NCBI GenBank assembly: GCA_002730485.1
Contig: PCAH01000139.1
Coordinates: 1 to 51,064, forward strand
Length of the DNA: 51,064 bases
Direction of reading: 5' to 3'
Source of the DNA: Dehalococcoidia bacterium
GTDB taxonomy: Bacteria; Chloroflexota; Dehalococcoidia; UBA3495
The position numbers and the translations under genes are program-made. Positions 1-8,245 of this stretch are shown here, piece by piece. Under the pieces are notes generated by a model. It saw nothing but the letters and a program-made list of their open reading frames with translations, made no database searches and was not told the DNA's origin. Every line of letters begins with the position of its first letter. Positions within the stretch are counted from its first letter, which is position 1.

Positions 1-78
1 CTCTGATTTTAGGGGTATTGAAAAACACCGTCAAGACAGCCAACCCACAATCAAACCTAGGCACGTTTTAAGTGCGGC

Positions 79-1569
79 ATGAGTCCGTGTAATCGACATT
101 GGCGTAGCACTAACGTAAACTTGGCTATAGAGGGAAGATTGCGTAATCTCGTATTTATCACAACTTTATTCTTGCTTGCCGGATTGGCATTCTCAACCAC
201 AACTGTAACCCGCGCTGATGAAGGTAATATCAAGGTGGTTGAGGCCAAGGCCGAAAGCCAATTTCCGGACGGGATAAAATTCTCGGTGGTCGCCAATAGC
301 GTCGACGAGATTGACGACATACGGGTCTTCTTCAGCAAGGTGGACCAGCAGGGTCGCAGCGCCTACCGGTCGGTAGACTTCGAGCCTGGCGACAGTGTCA
401 CCGGTGAGTCCATACTGCCCAGCGGCTCCGGCGGAGAATACTACCCGCCAGGAACAAAAATAGAGTATTCCTTTGAGATCCGCGACAAGGCCGGAGCAGT
501 GGTGCGCACCGAACCCACAGAATTTGTCTATGAGGACAACCGGTTTGAATGGGACACGGTCGTAGAAGACCTGATCACGGTGTACTACTACGGGGAATAC
601 GTCCGTGATCGGGCCGAGGTTGTATTAGAAGCCGCCAAGCAGAATCTGGAAAAGATGCTGCCGGTGCTTGGCATTGCGCCCACCGAGCCCCTGAGGATCG
701 TTTCTTACAATAATTATCGGCATATGTCCCCAGCGTTGCCTTTCCGCTCCCAGGCCGTCAGTGAGGGCTTACAGACTCAGGGCATGGCCTTTGGCGAAGA
801 GCGTGTGCTCCTGGTCCACGGATTTGATCCAACGGTTACCGGCACCGTCTCCCATGAGTTCACCCATCTTCTGGTGAGCGAAGCTGCGGGTCCAGCGATC
901 AGCCAGGTTCCGTCTTGGCTGAACGAAGGTCTTGCCGAATACGGGAACATCGACCCCACAGATGACTACGACGCAGCGCTGCGGTACGGCATCTTTACCC
1001 GCCGGATCAAACCGCTCTGGTACCTCAACGTCTTTGGAGGCACACCGGAAGATATCATCATCGCCTATGGACAGGGCCGTTCTGTCGTCCAATACATGAT
1101 CGATACCTGGGGAATTGACCGGATGGCTGCGCTATTCCCGGTACTGCAGCAGACGTTGGACATCGACCAGGCTCTTCTAGAAGTCTACGGCCTTGATCAG
1201 TACGGGCTAGACTCCGCCTGGCGCACGTTCCTGGGATTGGAGACACTGCCCTCACCGGACGAACTGGAATCTCAGATCGGTGACCCGCAGGACGGCACCG
1301 TCTCTGGAATTGCGCCTCCGGCCGGCGAAGCAACACCTCAAGCCGATACCGAAGCAACAGGTATTCCAGAAGCTACCCCTGACGGCGAAACCGATCCAGC
1401 TGGCGCAGCTGGGGATGGGAACGAAGAACCGGATGGTGATTCCAGTTCGCCGGGTTGCAGGGCACCCTCTAGGGACGGGCCGGCTGGAGTCGGAATGTTG
1501 TTGCTGCTGAGCAGTCCCCTTGGCTTGGTAGTACTGCCCCGGCTACGTCGCCGCTCACCCCTCCGCTAG
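79..1569 (+). CDS. Secreted zinc metallopeptidase (peptidase MA-like) with C-terminal membrane anchor
   Basis: A 496-residue protein. The N-terminus has a basic stretch and a hydrophobic core (about residues 24-40) ending near TRADE, as in a Sec signal peptide. The zinc site is HEFTH at 259-263, followed by WLNEGLAEY (N282, E283, E287). This is the gluzincin arrangement of the MA-type peptidase families, so the fold and metal site are clear but the substrate is unknown. From about residue 400 the chain becomes a Pro/Ala/Thr/Asp/Glu-rich linker. It ends with a Cys (SSPGCRAP), a hydrophobic segment (GVGMLLLLSSPLGLVVL) and an Arg-rich tail, which looks like a surface sorting or anchoring signal. 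The gene is convergent with the importer genes. No strong ribosome site precedes the ATG, so the start could shift by a few codons. Confidence 0.82.
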   Translation: MSPCNRHWRSTNVNLAIEGRLRNLVFITTLFLLAGLAFSTTTVTRADEGNIKVVEAKAESQFPDGIKFSVVANSVDEIDDIRVFFSKVDQQGRSAYRSVDFEPGDSVTGESILPSGSGGEYYPPGTKIEYSFEIRDKAGAVVRTEPTEFVYEDNRFEWDTVVEDLITVYYYGEYVRDRAEVVLEAAKQNLEKMLPVLGIAPTEPLRIVSYNNYRHMSPALPFRSQAVSEGLQTQGMAFGEERVLLVHGFDPTVTGTVSHEFTHLLVSEAAGPAISQVPSWLNEGLAEYGNIDPTDDYDAALRYGIFTRRIKPLWYLNVFGGTPEDIIIAYGQGRSVVQYMIDTWGIDRMAALFPVLQQTLDIDQALLEVYGLDQYGLDSAWRTFLGLETLPSPDELESQIGDPQDGTVSGIAPPAGEATPQADTEATGIPEATPDGETDPAGAAGDGNEEPDGDSSSPGCRAPSRDGPAGVGMLLLLSSPLGLVVLPRLRRRSPLR

Positions 1570-1585
1570 GCGCAGTTAAAACAAG

Positions 1586-1611
1586 CAGCTCTACAAAACA
1601 TACTAGAGCTG
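1586..1611 (-). terminator. Inverted repeat, likely terminator of the importer operon
   Basis: An 8-bp perfect stem (CAGCTCTA/TAGAGCTG) with a 10-base loop lies between the convergent peptidase and permease genes. Read on the minus strand it is followed by CTTGTTTT, a weak T-rich tail, so it suits the end of the minus-strand operon. On the plus strand no T-tract follows. Confidence 0.5.
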
Positions 1612-1645
1612 TGTCTGCCGTTGGACCTATTGCGTGGGAAAGAGT

Positions 1646-2614
1646 CTAGCGGGCGCGGGGGTTGAAGGCGTCGTTCACGGCATCACCCAGCAGGTTGAAG
1701 GTGAAGAGCAGTATCGAGAGTGTGAGCACCGGGAACAGCAGTAGATGGGGGTTGGACCTCAACACTGAGATACTGCCATTCTCAAAGATCATCAAACCCA
1801 AGCTGGGGGTGGGCGGTTGAATGCCTATGCCCAAGAAGCTGAGCAGGATCTCGGAGCCGGCTACAGCGGCAAGTCCGGCTGACACAGTGACGATCACCGG
1901 ACCCATGACGTTGGGCAGCACGTGTCGGAATAGTATTCGGGGTGTGGTGGCTCCTACAGACCTGGCAGCCTCGATATACTGGTTCTCCCTGACCTGCAGC
2001 ACCTGACCACGAACCAACCTGGCCATTCCAAACCAGGAGAATATCGTCAGGGCGAGGGATAGCACCAGGTAGTCGACCACTCCGAGGCTGACGATCTCAA
2101 TGCCGACCATGTCCTCTATGTTCCTCACCCAGTCTGTAACGGGCGCTTTCACAGTGGAAATAATGATCAACACAAGGAATATTTCCGGGAAGGCAGAGGT
2201 CACCTCCCCCACCCGCATGATCAGGGTGTCTATGTATTTTCCAAAGTAACCTGCCAGCAATCCCATGGTGATGCCGATGGCCAGGCTGCCGGTGATCAGT
2301 GTCACCACGGTTATGATCACGGTGGTTCGTAACCCGTAGATGATACGGGTCATCTGGTCCCGGCCCAGCCGGTCGGTGCCGAATGGATGGCTAACGCTGG
2401 GGCCTTGCTTGGCGATGGACAGGTTCTGGTCGTTGTAGCCGTATGGTGTTACCAGCGGCGCCAGTATCCCCGAGCCGTACATGATCACGATGATGGCCAG
2501 GCATGCAACACCGACCTTCTTCCTGAGTAGTCTCCGGAGCGATATGGCCCAGTAGCTGCGGTTGACCTGATTCCTTTCGCCCAGGGCGGGTTGATCTACT
2601 TCGTCAAGAAGCAT
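1646..2614 (-). CDS. dppC: Peptide/nickel-type ABC transporter permease (DppC/OppC family)
   Basis: About 322 residues, normal for the family. A leading hydrophobic segment (IIVIMYGSGILAPLV) is followed by the periplasmic motif HPFGTDRLGRD and then several membrane spans. The permease EAA loop is visible as YIEAARSVGATTPRILFRHVLPN-like sequence, the contact site for the ATPase. The start is taken as ATG at 2614 because GGGGGGTGA lies five bases upstream; this overlaps the end of the preceding permease gene, so the two are translationally coupled. It is the third gene of a binding protein-permease-permease set. Substrate specificity (di- or oligopeptide, or another solute) cannot be read from the sequence. 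Confidence 0.93.
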   Translation of the reverse strand: MLLDEVDQPALGERNQVNRSYWAISLRRLLRKKVGVACLAIIVIMYGSGILAPLVTPYGYNDQNLSIAKQGPSVSHPFGTDRLGRDQMTRIIYGLRTTVIITVVTLITGSLAIGITMGLLAGYFGKYIDTLIMRVGEVTSAFPEIFLVLIIISTVKAPVTDWVRNIEDMVGIEIVSLGVVDYLVLSLALTIFSWFGMARLVRGQVLQVRENQYIEAARSVGATTPRILFRHVLPNVMGPVIVTVSAGLAAVAGSEILLSFLGIGIQPPTPSLGLMIFENGSISVLRSNPHLLLFPVLTLSILLFTFNLLGDAVNDAFNPRAR

Positions 2615-3548
2615 ATTCACCCCCCAGTCTAATCCTCGGGTCGAGCAACGGGTACAGCAGATCGACGATCAGGTTGGCGGCAACAAACATGGTGGTGCCG
2701 ATGATTATCACCGCGTTGATGATGGGGTAATCCCGGGAGAATATGGATTCGATGAACAGGTTTCCAATTCCCGGTATACCGAAGAACCGTTCGACTATGA
2801 ACGAGGTGAATGCGATCCCAGCCAGAGAGAATCCCAGCATTGTGATTACCGGAATCAAGGCGTTTCTGAGGACGTGGCGTCTCTGCACCACGAACTCTGA
2901 CAGGCCCTTGGCGCGGGCCGTGCGGATATAATCTTGCCCGATCACCTCAAGGGTACTGGCCCGCGTCAGCCTGGTGATTATGGCAATACCAGGGACGCCC
3001 ATCACGATGGCAGGTAGGATGACCCGGGTGTCAAAAAAGCCTCCCCAACCGTGGGTTGGCAGGATATCCAACTTCAGGGCAAAGACGAGTAACACCACCG
3101 GCGCCGTTAAGAAAACGGGTATGGATTGACCAAGTAGCGTGAGCGCAACTGTACCCGTATCCCAAAAGGTTCCCTGTCTCAGGGCCGCAAATAGGCCTAG
3201 GGGAACGCCGATGCCCACAGAGAGGAACAGTGCCGCCAGGTTCAACTGGGCAGACACCCACATCTTCTTCTTGAGCAGTTCGCTCACAGTCCGGCCGCGG
3301 TACTTGAAACTCTCGCCAAAATCGCCTTGGGTGACGTTCTTCAGGTAACGCCCGTATTGCACAAAGATGTTGTCGTTGAAGCCCCGTTGTTCCCGGATGC
3401 GCTCGACCACCTTCTCGTCGGCGTACTGTCCCATCAGGACTTCCACCGGGTCTCCTGGTCCGAACCTGCCTAGAGCAAAGGTTATGAAGGAGACAATCAG
3501 CAGGATGATCGGCAGCCACAACAATCTCTTTGTTACATAAGCGCCCAA
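2604..3548 (-). CDS. dppB: Peptide/nickel-type ABC transporter permease (DppB/OppB family)
   Basis: A 314-residue inner-membrane permease. The N-terminus (TKRLLWLPIILLIVSFITF) and the following FGPGDP motif are typical of the DppB/OppB family, and the EAA loop is seen as DYIRTARAKGLSEFVVQRRHVLRNAL-type sequence. Five or six hydrophobic spans can be traced. The apparent start is TTG at 3548, with a distant AGGGGA upstream. It lies 16 bases after the binding-protein gene and overlaps the next permease, so the three form one operon. Confidence 0.93.
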   Translation of the reverse strand: MGAYVTKRLLWLPIILLIVSFITFALGRFGPGDPVEVLMGQYADEKVVERIREQRGFNDNIFVQYGRYLKNVTQGDFGESFKYRGRTVSELLKKKMWVSAQLNLAALFLSVGIGVPLGLFAALRQGTFWDTGTVALTLLGQSIPVFLTAPVVLLVFALKLDILPTHGWGGFFDTRVILPAIVMGVPGIAIITRLTRASTLEVIGQDYIRTARAKGLSEFVVQRRHVLRNALIPVITMLGFSLAGIAFTSFIVERFFGIPGIGNLFIESIFSRDYPIINAVIIIGTTMFVAANLIVDLLYPLLDPRIRLGGEYAS

Positions 3549-3564
3549 GCTGGTATCTAGTCCC

Positions 3565-5244
3565 CTACTTGTCCGTTAGATATACGTGCCTGAGTTTGGG
3601 GATTATCAGCGGAGTCTGCAGGAAATCGTGAACATTCGGTTTCACCAGCAGGTACCTCTCTCCGCTGTACCAGAGGGGGACCCAAGGAGCGTCGTCCAAG
3701 ATGGTCTGCTCAACCTGGTTGTAGATGTTGAAACGCAGGGTTTCATCGGTCTCAATGCGTGCTTTTTCGAGCAGGGAATCCACTTCAGGATTGCTGTAAT
3801 TGGTGTGGTTATTGCTGCTGTCGCTGTAGAACAGAATATCCAGGAAGTTCTCGGGGTCTGGGTAGTCCGCGATCCAGCCGATGTCGAACATCTGGAAACG
3901 ACGTTTGTTCAGGTCTTTCAAGAACGTGGCGAATTCAGTCTGCTGGAACCCCGTCCTGATTCCCAGGTTCTTCTCCCACATGGCCAGGACCACTTCCATG
4001 TCCAGACTCACATTGGCGCCGAAGCTGCCAGGTGTGGTGATGGTGATGGGAGGCATGTTGTCCAGGTCATCGCCGTACTTGGAATCGAGCAGTAACTGTT
4101 TGGCAAGTTCCGGGTCGAATTCGTATCCGGAGACCGATGAGTTGAACGCAGGGAATCCGGGTGGCAGGATGCCGGTGGCCGGAACCACCTGGTCTCCCAG
4201 GACTATGGTGGCAATCTCTCTCTTGTCGATGGCCAGGTTCAGCGCCTTACGGACGTTCAGATCATCCAGGGGTGGCTCGTTCACATTCAGCCCAATGTAT
4301 TGAACGCTGAATGAAGGGGCGGCACGTAGTAGTTCGGCGTTCAGATTGTGGGTGGGGTCAAGCAACCGGTCCAAGTCGGAAAGACCGACACCGGCGATGT
4401 CTATCTCATCGTTCTCATACATCAACATCGAGGTGCCGCCGCTGAGGATCATCTCTACTTCAGCGAGTTTGGCTGCGCCCAGGTGGTACCCATCATGTCG
4501 GCTAAGGACCAAAGTCTCGCCGACTTTATACTCGGTCATCTTGAATGGGCCGGTGCCGTTTGGCTCGCGGAACCAGTTCTTGGGACTGCCTTCGATGTTT
4601 TCCTTGTCGAGGACGAAGGCTGTGGGATAGGTCATCTTGGCCAGGAAGAACGACTTTGATTCGTCGATGGTGATCTCGATGGTCTGCTCATTGATGACGC
4701 GGACGCCAGAGATCTCTAGGGCGTCGCCATCTAGTTTGGCGTCAACACCGACGATGTCTCCCAGATACTGGTCGACGTTAGGTGCTTCTGTCAGGGGATC
4801 GGTGGCCCGCTCCAATGACCATCGGACATCCTCAGCCGTGACTTGCTTTCCGTTGTGGAATGTGGCGTCGGGACGGATCCTGAAGGTGTAGACCCGACCG
4901 TCGGGTGAGATATCCCAACTCTCTGCCAGGTCGGCTACCACGTTTAGTTCGGAGTCGATGGTCACCAACCCGCCGAAAACCTCAACGATGATCTGTGCTG
5001 AGGTGGCGTCGGTGGTCAGGTGAGGATCAAGAGTGGGTGGATCGACGAATAGGCGCACGAAGCGACCGCCGTCCAGCGGTTCGCCGTCATCTATGGCGTC
5101 ACTGGCCTCAGACGCACCAGAGGATGTTGCCGTAGCTTCGGGTTTTTCAGTGCTAGATGTTTTGCTCTCGGTACTTGACGAACCGGAGCAAGCAGCCACC
5201 AAGAACAGCATTCCGAAGGCCAATAGTAGTGTCTTCCAACCCAT
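3565..5244 (-). CDS. Peptide-type ABC transporter substrate-binding lipoprotein (SBP family 5)
   Basis: A 559-residue binding protein. The N-terminus is a lipoprotein signal peptide with lipobox LVAAC (Cys about residue 19), then a Ser/Thr/Glu-rich linker that would tether it to the membrane surface. The mature part shows family 5 hallmarks: VRLFVDPPTLDPHL near the start, AESWDISPDGRVYTFRIRPD, and FHNGKQVTAEDVRWSLER. The Lgt protein in this window is the enzyme that would lipidate the Cys. The ATG at 5244 has AAGGA about nine bases upstream. It is first in the minus-strand operon with the two permeases. The matching ATPases are not adjacent; two candidates lie about 39 kb away at 43991-46148. 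Confidence 0.93.
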   Translation of the reverse strand: MGWKTLLLAFGMLFLVAACSGSSSTESKTSSTEKPEATATSSGASEASDAIDDGEPLDGGRFVRLFVDPPTLDPHLTTDATSAQIIVEVFGGLVTIDSELNVVADLAESWDISPDGRVYTFRIRPDATFHNGKQVTAEDVRWSLERATDPLTEAPNVDQYLGDIVGVDAKLDGDALEISGVRVINEQTIEITIDESKSFFLAKMTYPTAFVLDKENIEGSPKNWFREPNGTGPFKMTEYKVGETLVLSRHDGYHLGAAKLAEVEMILSGGTSMLMYENDEIDIAGVGLSDLDRLLDPTHNLNAELLRAAPSFSVQYIGLNVNEPPLDDLNVRKALNLAIDKREIATIVLGDQVVPATGILPPGFPAFNSSVSGYEFDPELAKQLLLDSKYGDDLDNMPPITITTPGSFGANVSLDMEVVLAMWEKNLGIRTGFQQTEFATFLKDLNKRRFQMFDIGWIADYPDPENFLDILFYSDSSNNHTNYSNPEVDSLLEKARIETDETLRFNIYNQVEQTILDDAPWVPLWYSGERYLLVKPNVHDFLQTPLIIPKLRHVYLTDK

Positions 5245-5525
5245 TGTAATAATCCTTAAAACCGGTATATTTTTCTGAATTCTTGAGTAAGAAAGCTGCC
5301 GACGCTAGGCTTTTGCGCGTGACCTAAGCCCATTTTAGGTAGGCCCGCAGCTTTATTTCAATGTAATCCGGTGAAACGCTTCCGCAAATCTCACCCTTGA
5401 ATCTGCTTTGGTTGGCGATGGCTCCTTGTAAGAGCCACGCTCATTTGCTAACATATTCAAGCCTATTTGAAACTGTGACTGGTTGGTTATGCCCAGCTAC
5501 GATGCAGTGTCCAAGTATCCATCGT

Positions 5526-5603
5526 GGCGAGCGTAGCCAAGAGGCCTAAGGCGCCTGTCTGTGGCACAGGAGATCACGGGTTCGAATCCCGTCGCTCGCC
5601 CCA
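5526..5603 (+). tRNA. tRNA-His (anticodon GTG)
   Basis: A cloverleaf can be drawn. The acceptor GCGAGCG (5527-5533) pairs with CGCTCGC (5593-5599). The anticodon stem is CCTGT/ACAGG with loop CTGTGGC, giving anticodon GTG at 5561-5563. The T arm is ACGGG-TTCGAAT-CCCGT. The extra G at 5526 sits opposite C at 5600, the G-1:C73 identity pair of tRNA-His. CCA is encoded (5601-5603). Confidence 0.97.
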
Positions 5604-5634
5604 CTAGCAATTCTACTTGATTCATTCGTTAGAT

Positions 5635-5710
5635 GCGCCCGTAGCTCAATGGATAGAGTACTGGGCTTCGAACCCAGGGGTTGCAGGTTCGAGTCCTGCC
5701 GGGCGTACCA
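5635..5710 (+). tRNA. tRNA-Arg (anticodon TCG)
   Basis: The acceptor GCGCCCG (5635-5641) pairs with CGGGCGT, with a G-U first pair. The D arm is GCTC...GAGT. The anticodon stem is CTGGG/CCCAG with loop CTTCGAA, giving anticodon TCG at 5668-5670, which reads CGA. The T arm is GCAGG-TTCGAGT-CCTGC. The discriminator is A and CCA is encoded. It lies 31 bases after tRNA-His and is probably co-transcribed with it. Confidence 0.97.
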
Positions 5711-5729
5711 CTTCCCAGCCAATACGAGA

Positions 5730-5762
5730 GGTCTTCGATTAATCCGGAGGCCTTTTTCTTTT
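5730..5762 (+). terminator. Rho-independent terminator after the tRNA pair
   Basis: An 8-bp stem (GGTCTTCG with CGGAGGCC, including two G-U pairs) has a 7-base loop and is followed by TTTTTCTTTT. It sits 20 bases after tRNA-Arg. Confidence 0.88.
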
Positions 5763-5895
5763 CCCTACCCTACCGGATTCAGTTTCCACTTCCAATCAAT
5801 CTTACGTCGTCTCGCGTTGCCTTGGTTTCTTTCAGGCACAGCAGGAGTCAGTAAAGAGTTGAATCGAGAAATCCTGATTCCGACGTGAATATGAA

Positions 5896-5925
5896 AAAGA
5901 CCGCTCTTTAGAAAGAGCGGTCTTT
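5896..5925. terminator. Perfect 14-bp hairpin, bidirectional terminator
   Basis: AAAGACCGCTCTTT and AAAGAGCGGTCTTT form a 14-bp stem with a two-base spacer. A/T runs flank both sides, so it can stop transcription either way: behind the tRNAs on the plus strand and behind the membrane-protein gene ending at 6008 on the minus strand. Confidence 0.85.
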
Positions 5926-6007
5926 AGTATTTGGGGGACTGGCAGTTCGGAGACAACCAAAACCACAATTCAGGTCTCGTCTCACCTGAGAATTGCTAAT
6001 AGGTGGA

Positions 6008-6604
6008 CTAATTCGTCCGTCCGACAGAGGTTACATCCATCGCAACCGGAGTTGTGCGAGAGCTAGCGGTTCCTCTCCCGTTGAAGCCACTTATCACCAA
6101 GACCAGTGCTACCAACAGACCGCCCACTAGAGAGATAATGGCGAATAACAACGACCCAGAGTTTGTCTTGCCAATGGCCATCACGATATCTGATCCGATG
6201 GTGTCTTCTGGGAATCCGCCGGCGACGGTATAGATGGCGTCTTCTTCGATCTCAAATTTCAGTACTGAATAGCCGGCCCGGCCGTCGAACTCGTAGTTCT
6301 TATTGGTCTCCGGTTGGGTCAACTCCACTCCGGCGTCATCGGGCGATATCACTGCAACCCTGATCCCCGGCACCGTGACGTCACTGGAAAAAACCTGACC
6401 ATTTATCTCACTGCGATACTCGTAGAAGAGGGTGTAGCTTCCCTTGTCCATCTCAACCAGATGGGTTCCGGGCATCACTATCCGGAGATCGGGGCTGATG
6501 TTGCTGATCAACAGAACTACAAACCCGAATATCCCACCAGCTGCAAATAGGGCGCCCAACAAATAACGCCATCTACTTGGAATCACAATCGATCTCTGTT
6601 CCAT
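6008..6604 (-). CDS. Two-pass membrane protein of unknown function
   Basis: About 198 residues when started at the ATG at 6604, which has AAGGAA about eight bases upstream; an ATG 11 codons earlier lacks a site. One hydrophobic segment lies near the N-terminus (YLLGALFAAGGIFGFVVLLI) and one near the C-terminus (LLFAIISLVGGLLVALVLVI). Between them is a roughly 110-residue, beta-rich, acidic domain that would be extracytoplasmic. The layout resembles small membrane-tethered beta-sandwich proteins, but I recognise no family. The gene stands alone, with a terminator 80 bases downstream. Confidence 0.75.
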   Translation of the reverse strand: MEQRSIVIPSRWRYLLGALFAAGGIFGFVVLLISNISPDLRIVMPGTHLVEMDKGSYTLFYEYRSEINGQVFSSDVTVPGIRVAVISPDDAGVELTQPETNKNYEFDGRAGYSVLKFEIEEDAIYTVAGGFPEDTIGSDIVMAIGKTNSGSLLFAIISLVGGLLVALVLVISGFNGRGTASSRTTPVAMDVTSVGRTN

Positions 6605-7011
6605 GGCCGTTCCTTCACCGACGGATCGGCTGACCAAAATAGCGGCTAATCAAGCGGAACATGAATGTTTGACGACCAACTATTAACGGGCCGTCGAGGC
6701 CTTTGTGGTCTCGGTGCTAGTCGAATCGGAACCGCAGTATATGGAATTCCCAGAATCCAGGTCAATCAACGGCTTACTGGTTCACAAACGTCTAACACCA
6801 CTGGACCATATCTTAATTGTAGCCCTAATTATTTAATCTTGGGGTCATTCCGGAGGCGGACGAGAGCACACAGAAGGGAAGTGTGGGTTGAAAGGAGGCT
6901 GACGACATGGACACGGGGGAACGCATCAGCGGTTACACACACTGATAGAAGGGGTTCCAGTGGGCAATCACCGTGTGAGGGGAGAACGGGGAAAGTTCCG
7001 AACCGGGCGAA
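6605..7011. other. Sparse intergenic region
   Basis: No convincing gene on either strand. The plus-strand open frame here is rich in Arg/Ser/Thr/Gly with no domain and no ribosome site. An AT-rich patch at about 6808-6840 could hold a promoter for the membrane-protein gene, but no good -35/-10 pair was found. Confidence 0.4.
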
Positions 7012-7137
7012 TTACAATAGCAATCGATTGGCTATGAGAGTGGCAAACACCGGGACCAAGCCCAAGTTGATGCCAAGGATAGCGTACATTGCGAGTGAGG
7101 GTCTTTCTGCGTTGGGGTTTTGAACTATTGTTGCCAT
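7012..7137 (-). CDS. Possible 41-residue single-span membrane peptide
   Basis: The frame starting at ATG 7137 gives a short polar N-terminus (MATIVQNPNAERPS) and then one hydrophobic helix of about 24 residues (MYAILGINLGLVPVFATLIA) ending RLLL. Composition and third-position bias look protein-like, but the ribosome site is weak (CGAGCATGGGTTT before the ATG). No family is recognised. It lies alone between the Nudix gene and the membrane-protein gene. A longer version from GTG 7230 is possible but also lacks a site. Confidence 0.33.
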   Translation of the reverse strand: MATIVQNPNAERPSLAMYAILGINLGLVPVFATLIANRLLL

Positions 7138-7245
7138 AAACCCATGCTCGCAGAATCGAGCTTTGAGGTGCAGTACACCCGGTGTCACTGAAATGGCCTC
7201 TTTGGTCCATTTACTTTGGCCAACGGGCACTGGAGGTTAAGACAA

Positions 7246-8058
7246 CTATGCCGGCGGCGAGAAATCTGTGGGGAAGGGAACAACGCCTGAGCCGTCGATT
7301 AAATGCTTGGGCATGAAGTACTCCCGGCTCTCCGGCCCGCCAAAGCCCTCAATGAAAGATTGCACGATACCGTCTGTTTCCAGAGCCGCTCGCACGATCT
7401 GTTTATTGAAGTTGCTGATGTTCTCAGAGCTGATGAAGTCATCAACGGGCATCCAGAGACATTCTTGTATCTCAGCCGCCTGCATGGTGATCTCTTTGCT
7501 GAGCGGACGCAGTTTTCCCACAAAATAGATATCGGATTTGCCGTAGCGGTAGCCGTGCCATTGTCGAAAGCAGGCGATGGACTCAAATTCTGCCTTGACG
7601 CCGGTCTCCTCAAGAACTTCTCTCTCAACGGCCTGACCCAGATGTTCCCCAGCCAGTAGGGCACCGCCGGGCAGTTTCAGTGTTGGCTCACGACCGCCAA
7701 CGCCAAATTTCTCGCGCACCACCAGCAGGTCACGTTCTGGAGTCAAAACCACCCCGCCGATCCCGATGTAATGGGTGGCGAAGGGCGGTATGTGGGAGCC
7801 CTCGACCAGCAGACAGGTGAGGAGAATATAGTCGTCGCCGGTATGGTGGAAATCAAAACCGCGGTCGATTGCCTTTGGCAGCAGGCCAGACTGGACCTTG
7901 GGAATTTCCAGCCAGATGGTCAGATAGCCATCGGCGATCCACTTTTCCATTGATGCGGCCAGCTGGGCATCGAATTCTTCCGGGTCGGAGGGTAACCCTG
8001 AAGGTATGACTACCATCCCGTTAAATGGGTTGGGCTTGCACTCTAAAATCTCAGCCAT
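7246..8058 (-). CDS. Nudix hydrolase with N-terminal pre-Nudix domain
   Basis: 270 residues. The Nudix box is complete at about 132-154: GALLAGE, seven residues, then REVLEETGV, which holds the metal-binding glutamates. The first 90 residues (SMEKWIADGYLTIWLEIPK ... RGFDFHHTGDDYILL) match the N-terminal domain found before the Nudix domain in NUDT6-like and plant NUDT proteins. Members cleave nucleoside-diphosphate-linked compounds such as ADP-ribose or NAD(H); the substrate here is not predictable. The gene appears monocistronic. Confidence 0.9.
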   Translation of the reverse strand: MAEILECKPNPFNGMVVIPSGLPSDPEEFDAQLAASMEKWIADGYLTIWLEIPKVQSGLLPKAIDRGFDFHHTGDDYILLTCLLVEGSHIPPFATHYIGIGGVVLTPERDLLVVREKFGVGGREPTLKLPGGALLAGEHLGQAVEREVLEETGVKAEFESIACFRQWHGYRYGKSDIYFVGKLRPLSKEITMQAAEIQECLWMPVDDFISSENISNFNKQIVRAALETDGIVQSFIEGFGGPESREYFMPKHLIDGSGVVPFPTDFSPPA

Positions 8059-8245
8059 CTGTGCCTCGTTGTTCTGACAAATACTTGAGCCTAGGACTTA
8101 AGCATACTACTAAACCGTATTCCAAATCATCGTCCGAAGGAACCCAAGCTAGCCAAATCATACTGACACCCGGTCATGGCGTTGTGGTCTCAATACAGGG
8201 ATTATGTAAATGATTCCAGAATCGAGCTTGTGCTAAGATTTCTCC

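Noticed and set aside
6665..7123. 152-residue plus-strand open frame
   Set aside because: Low-complexity Arg/Ser/Thr/Gly composition, no domain, no ribosome site; probably random.
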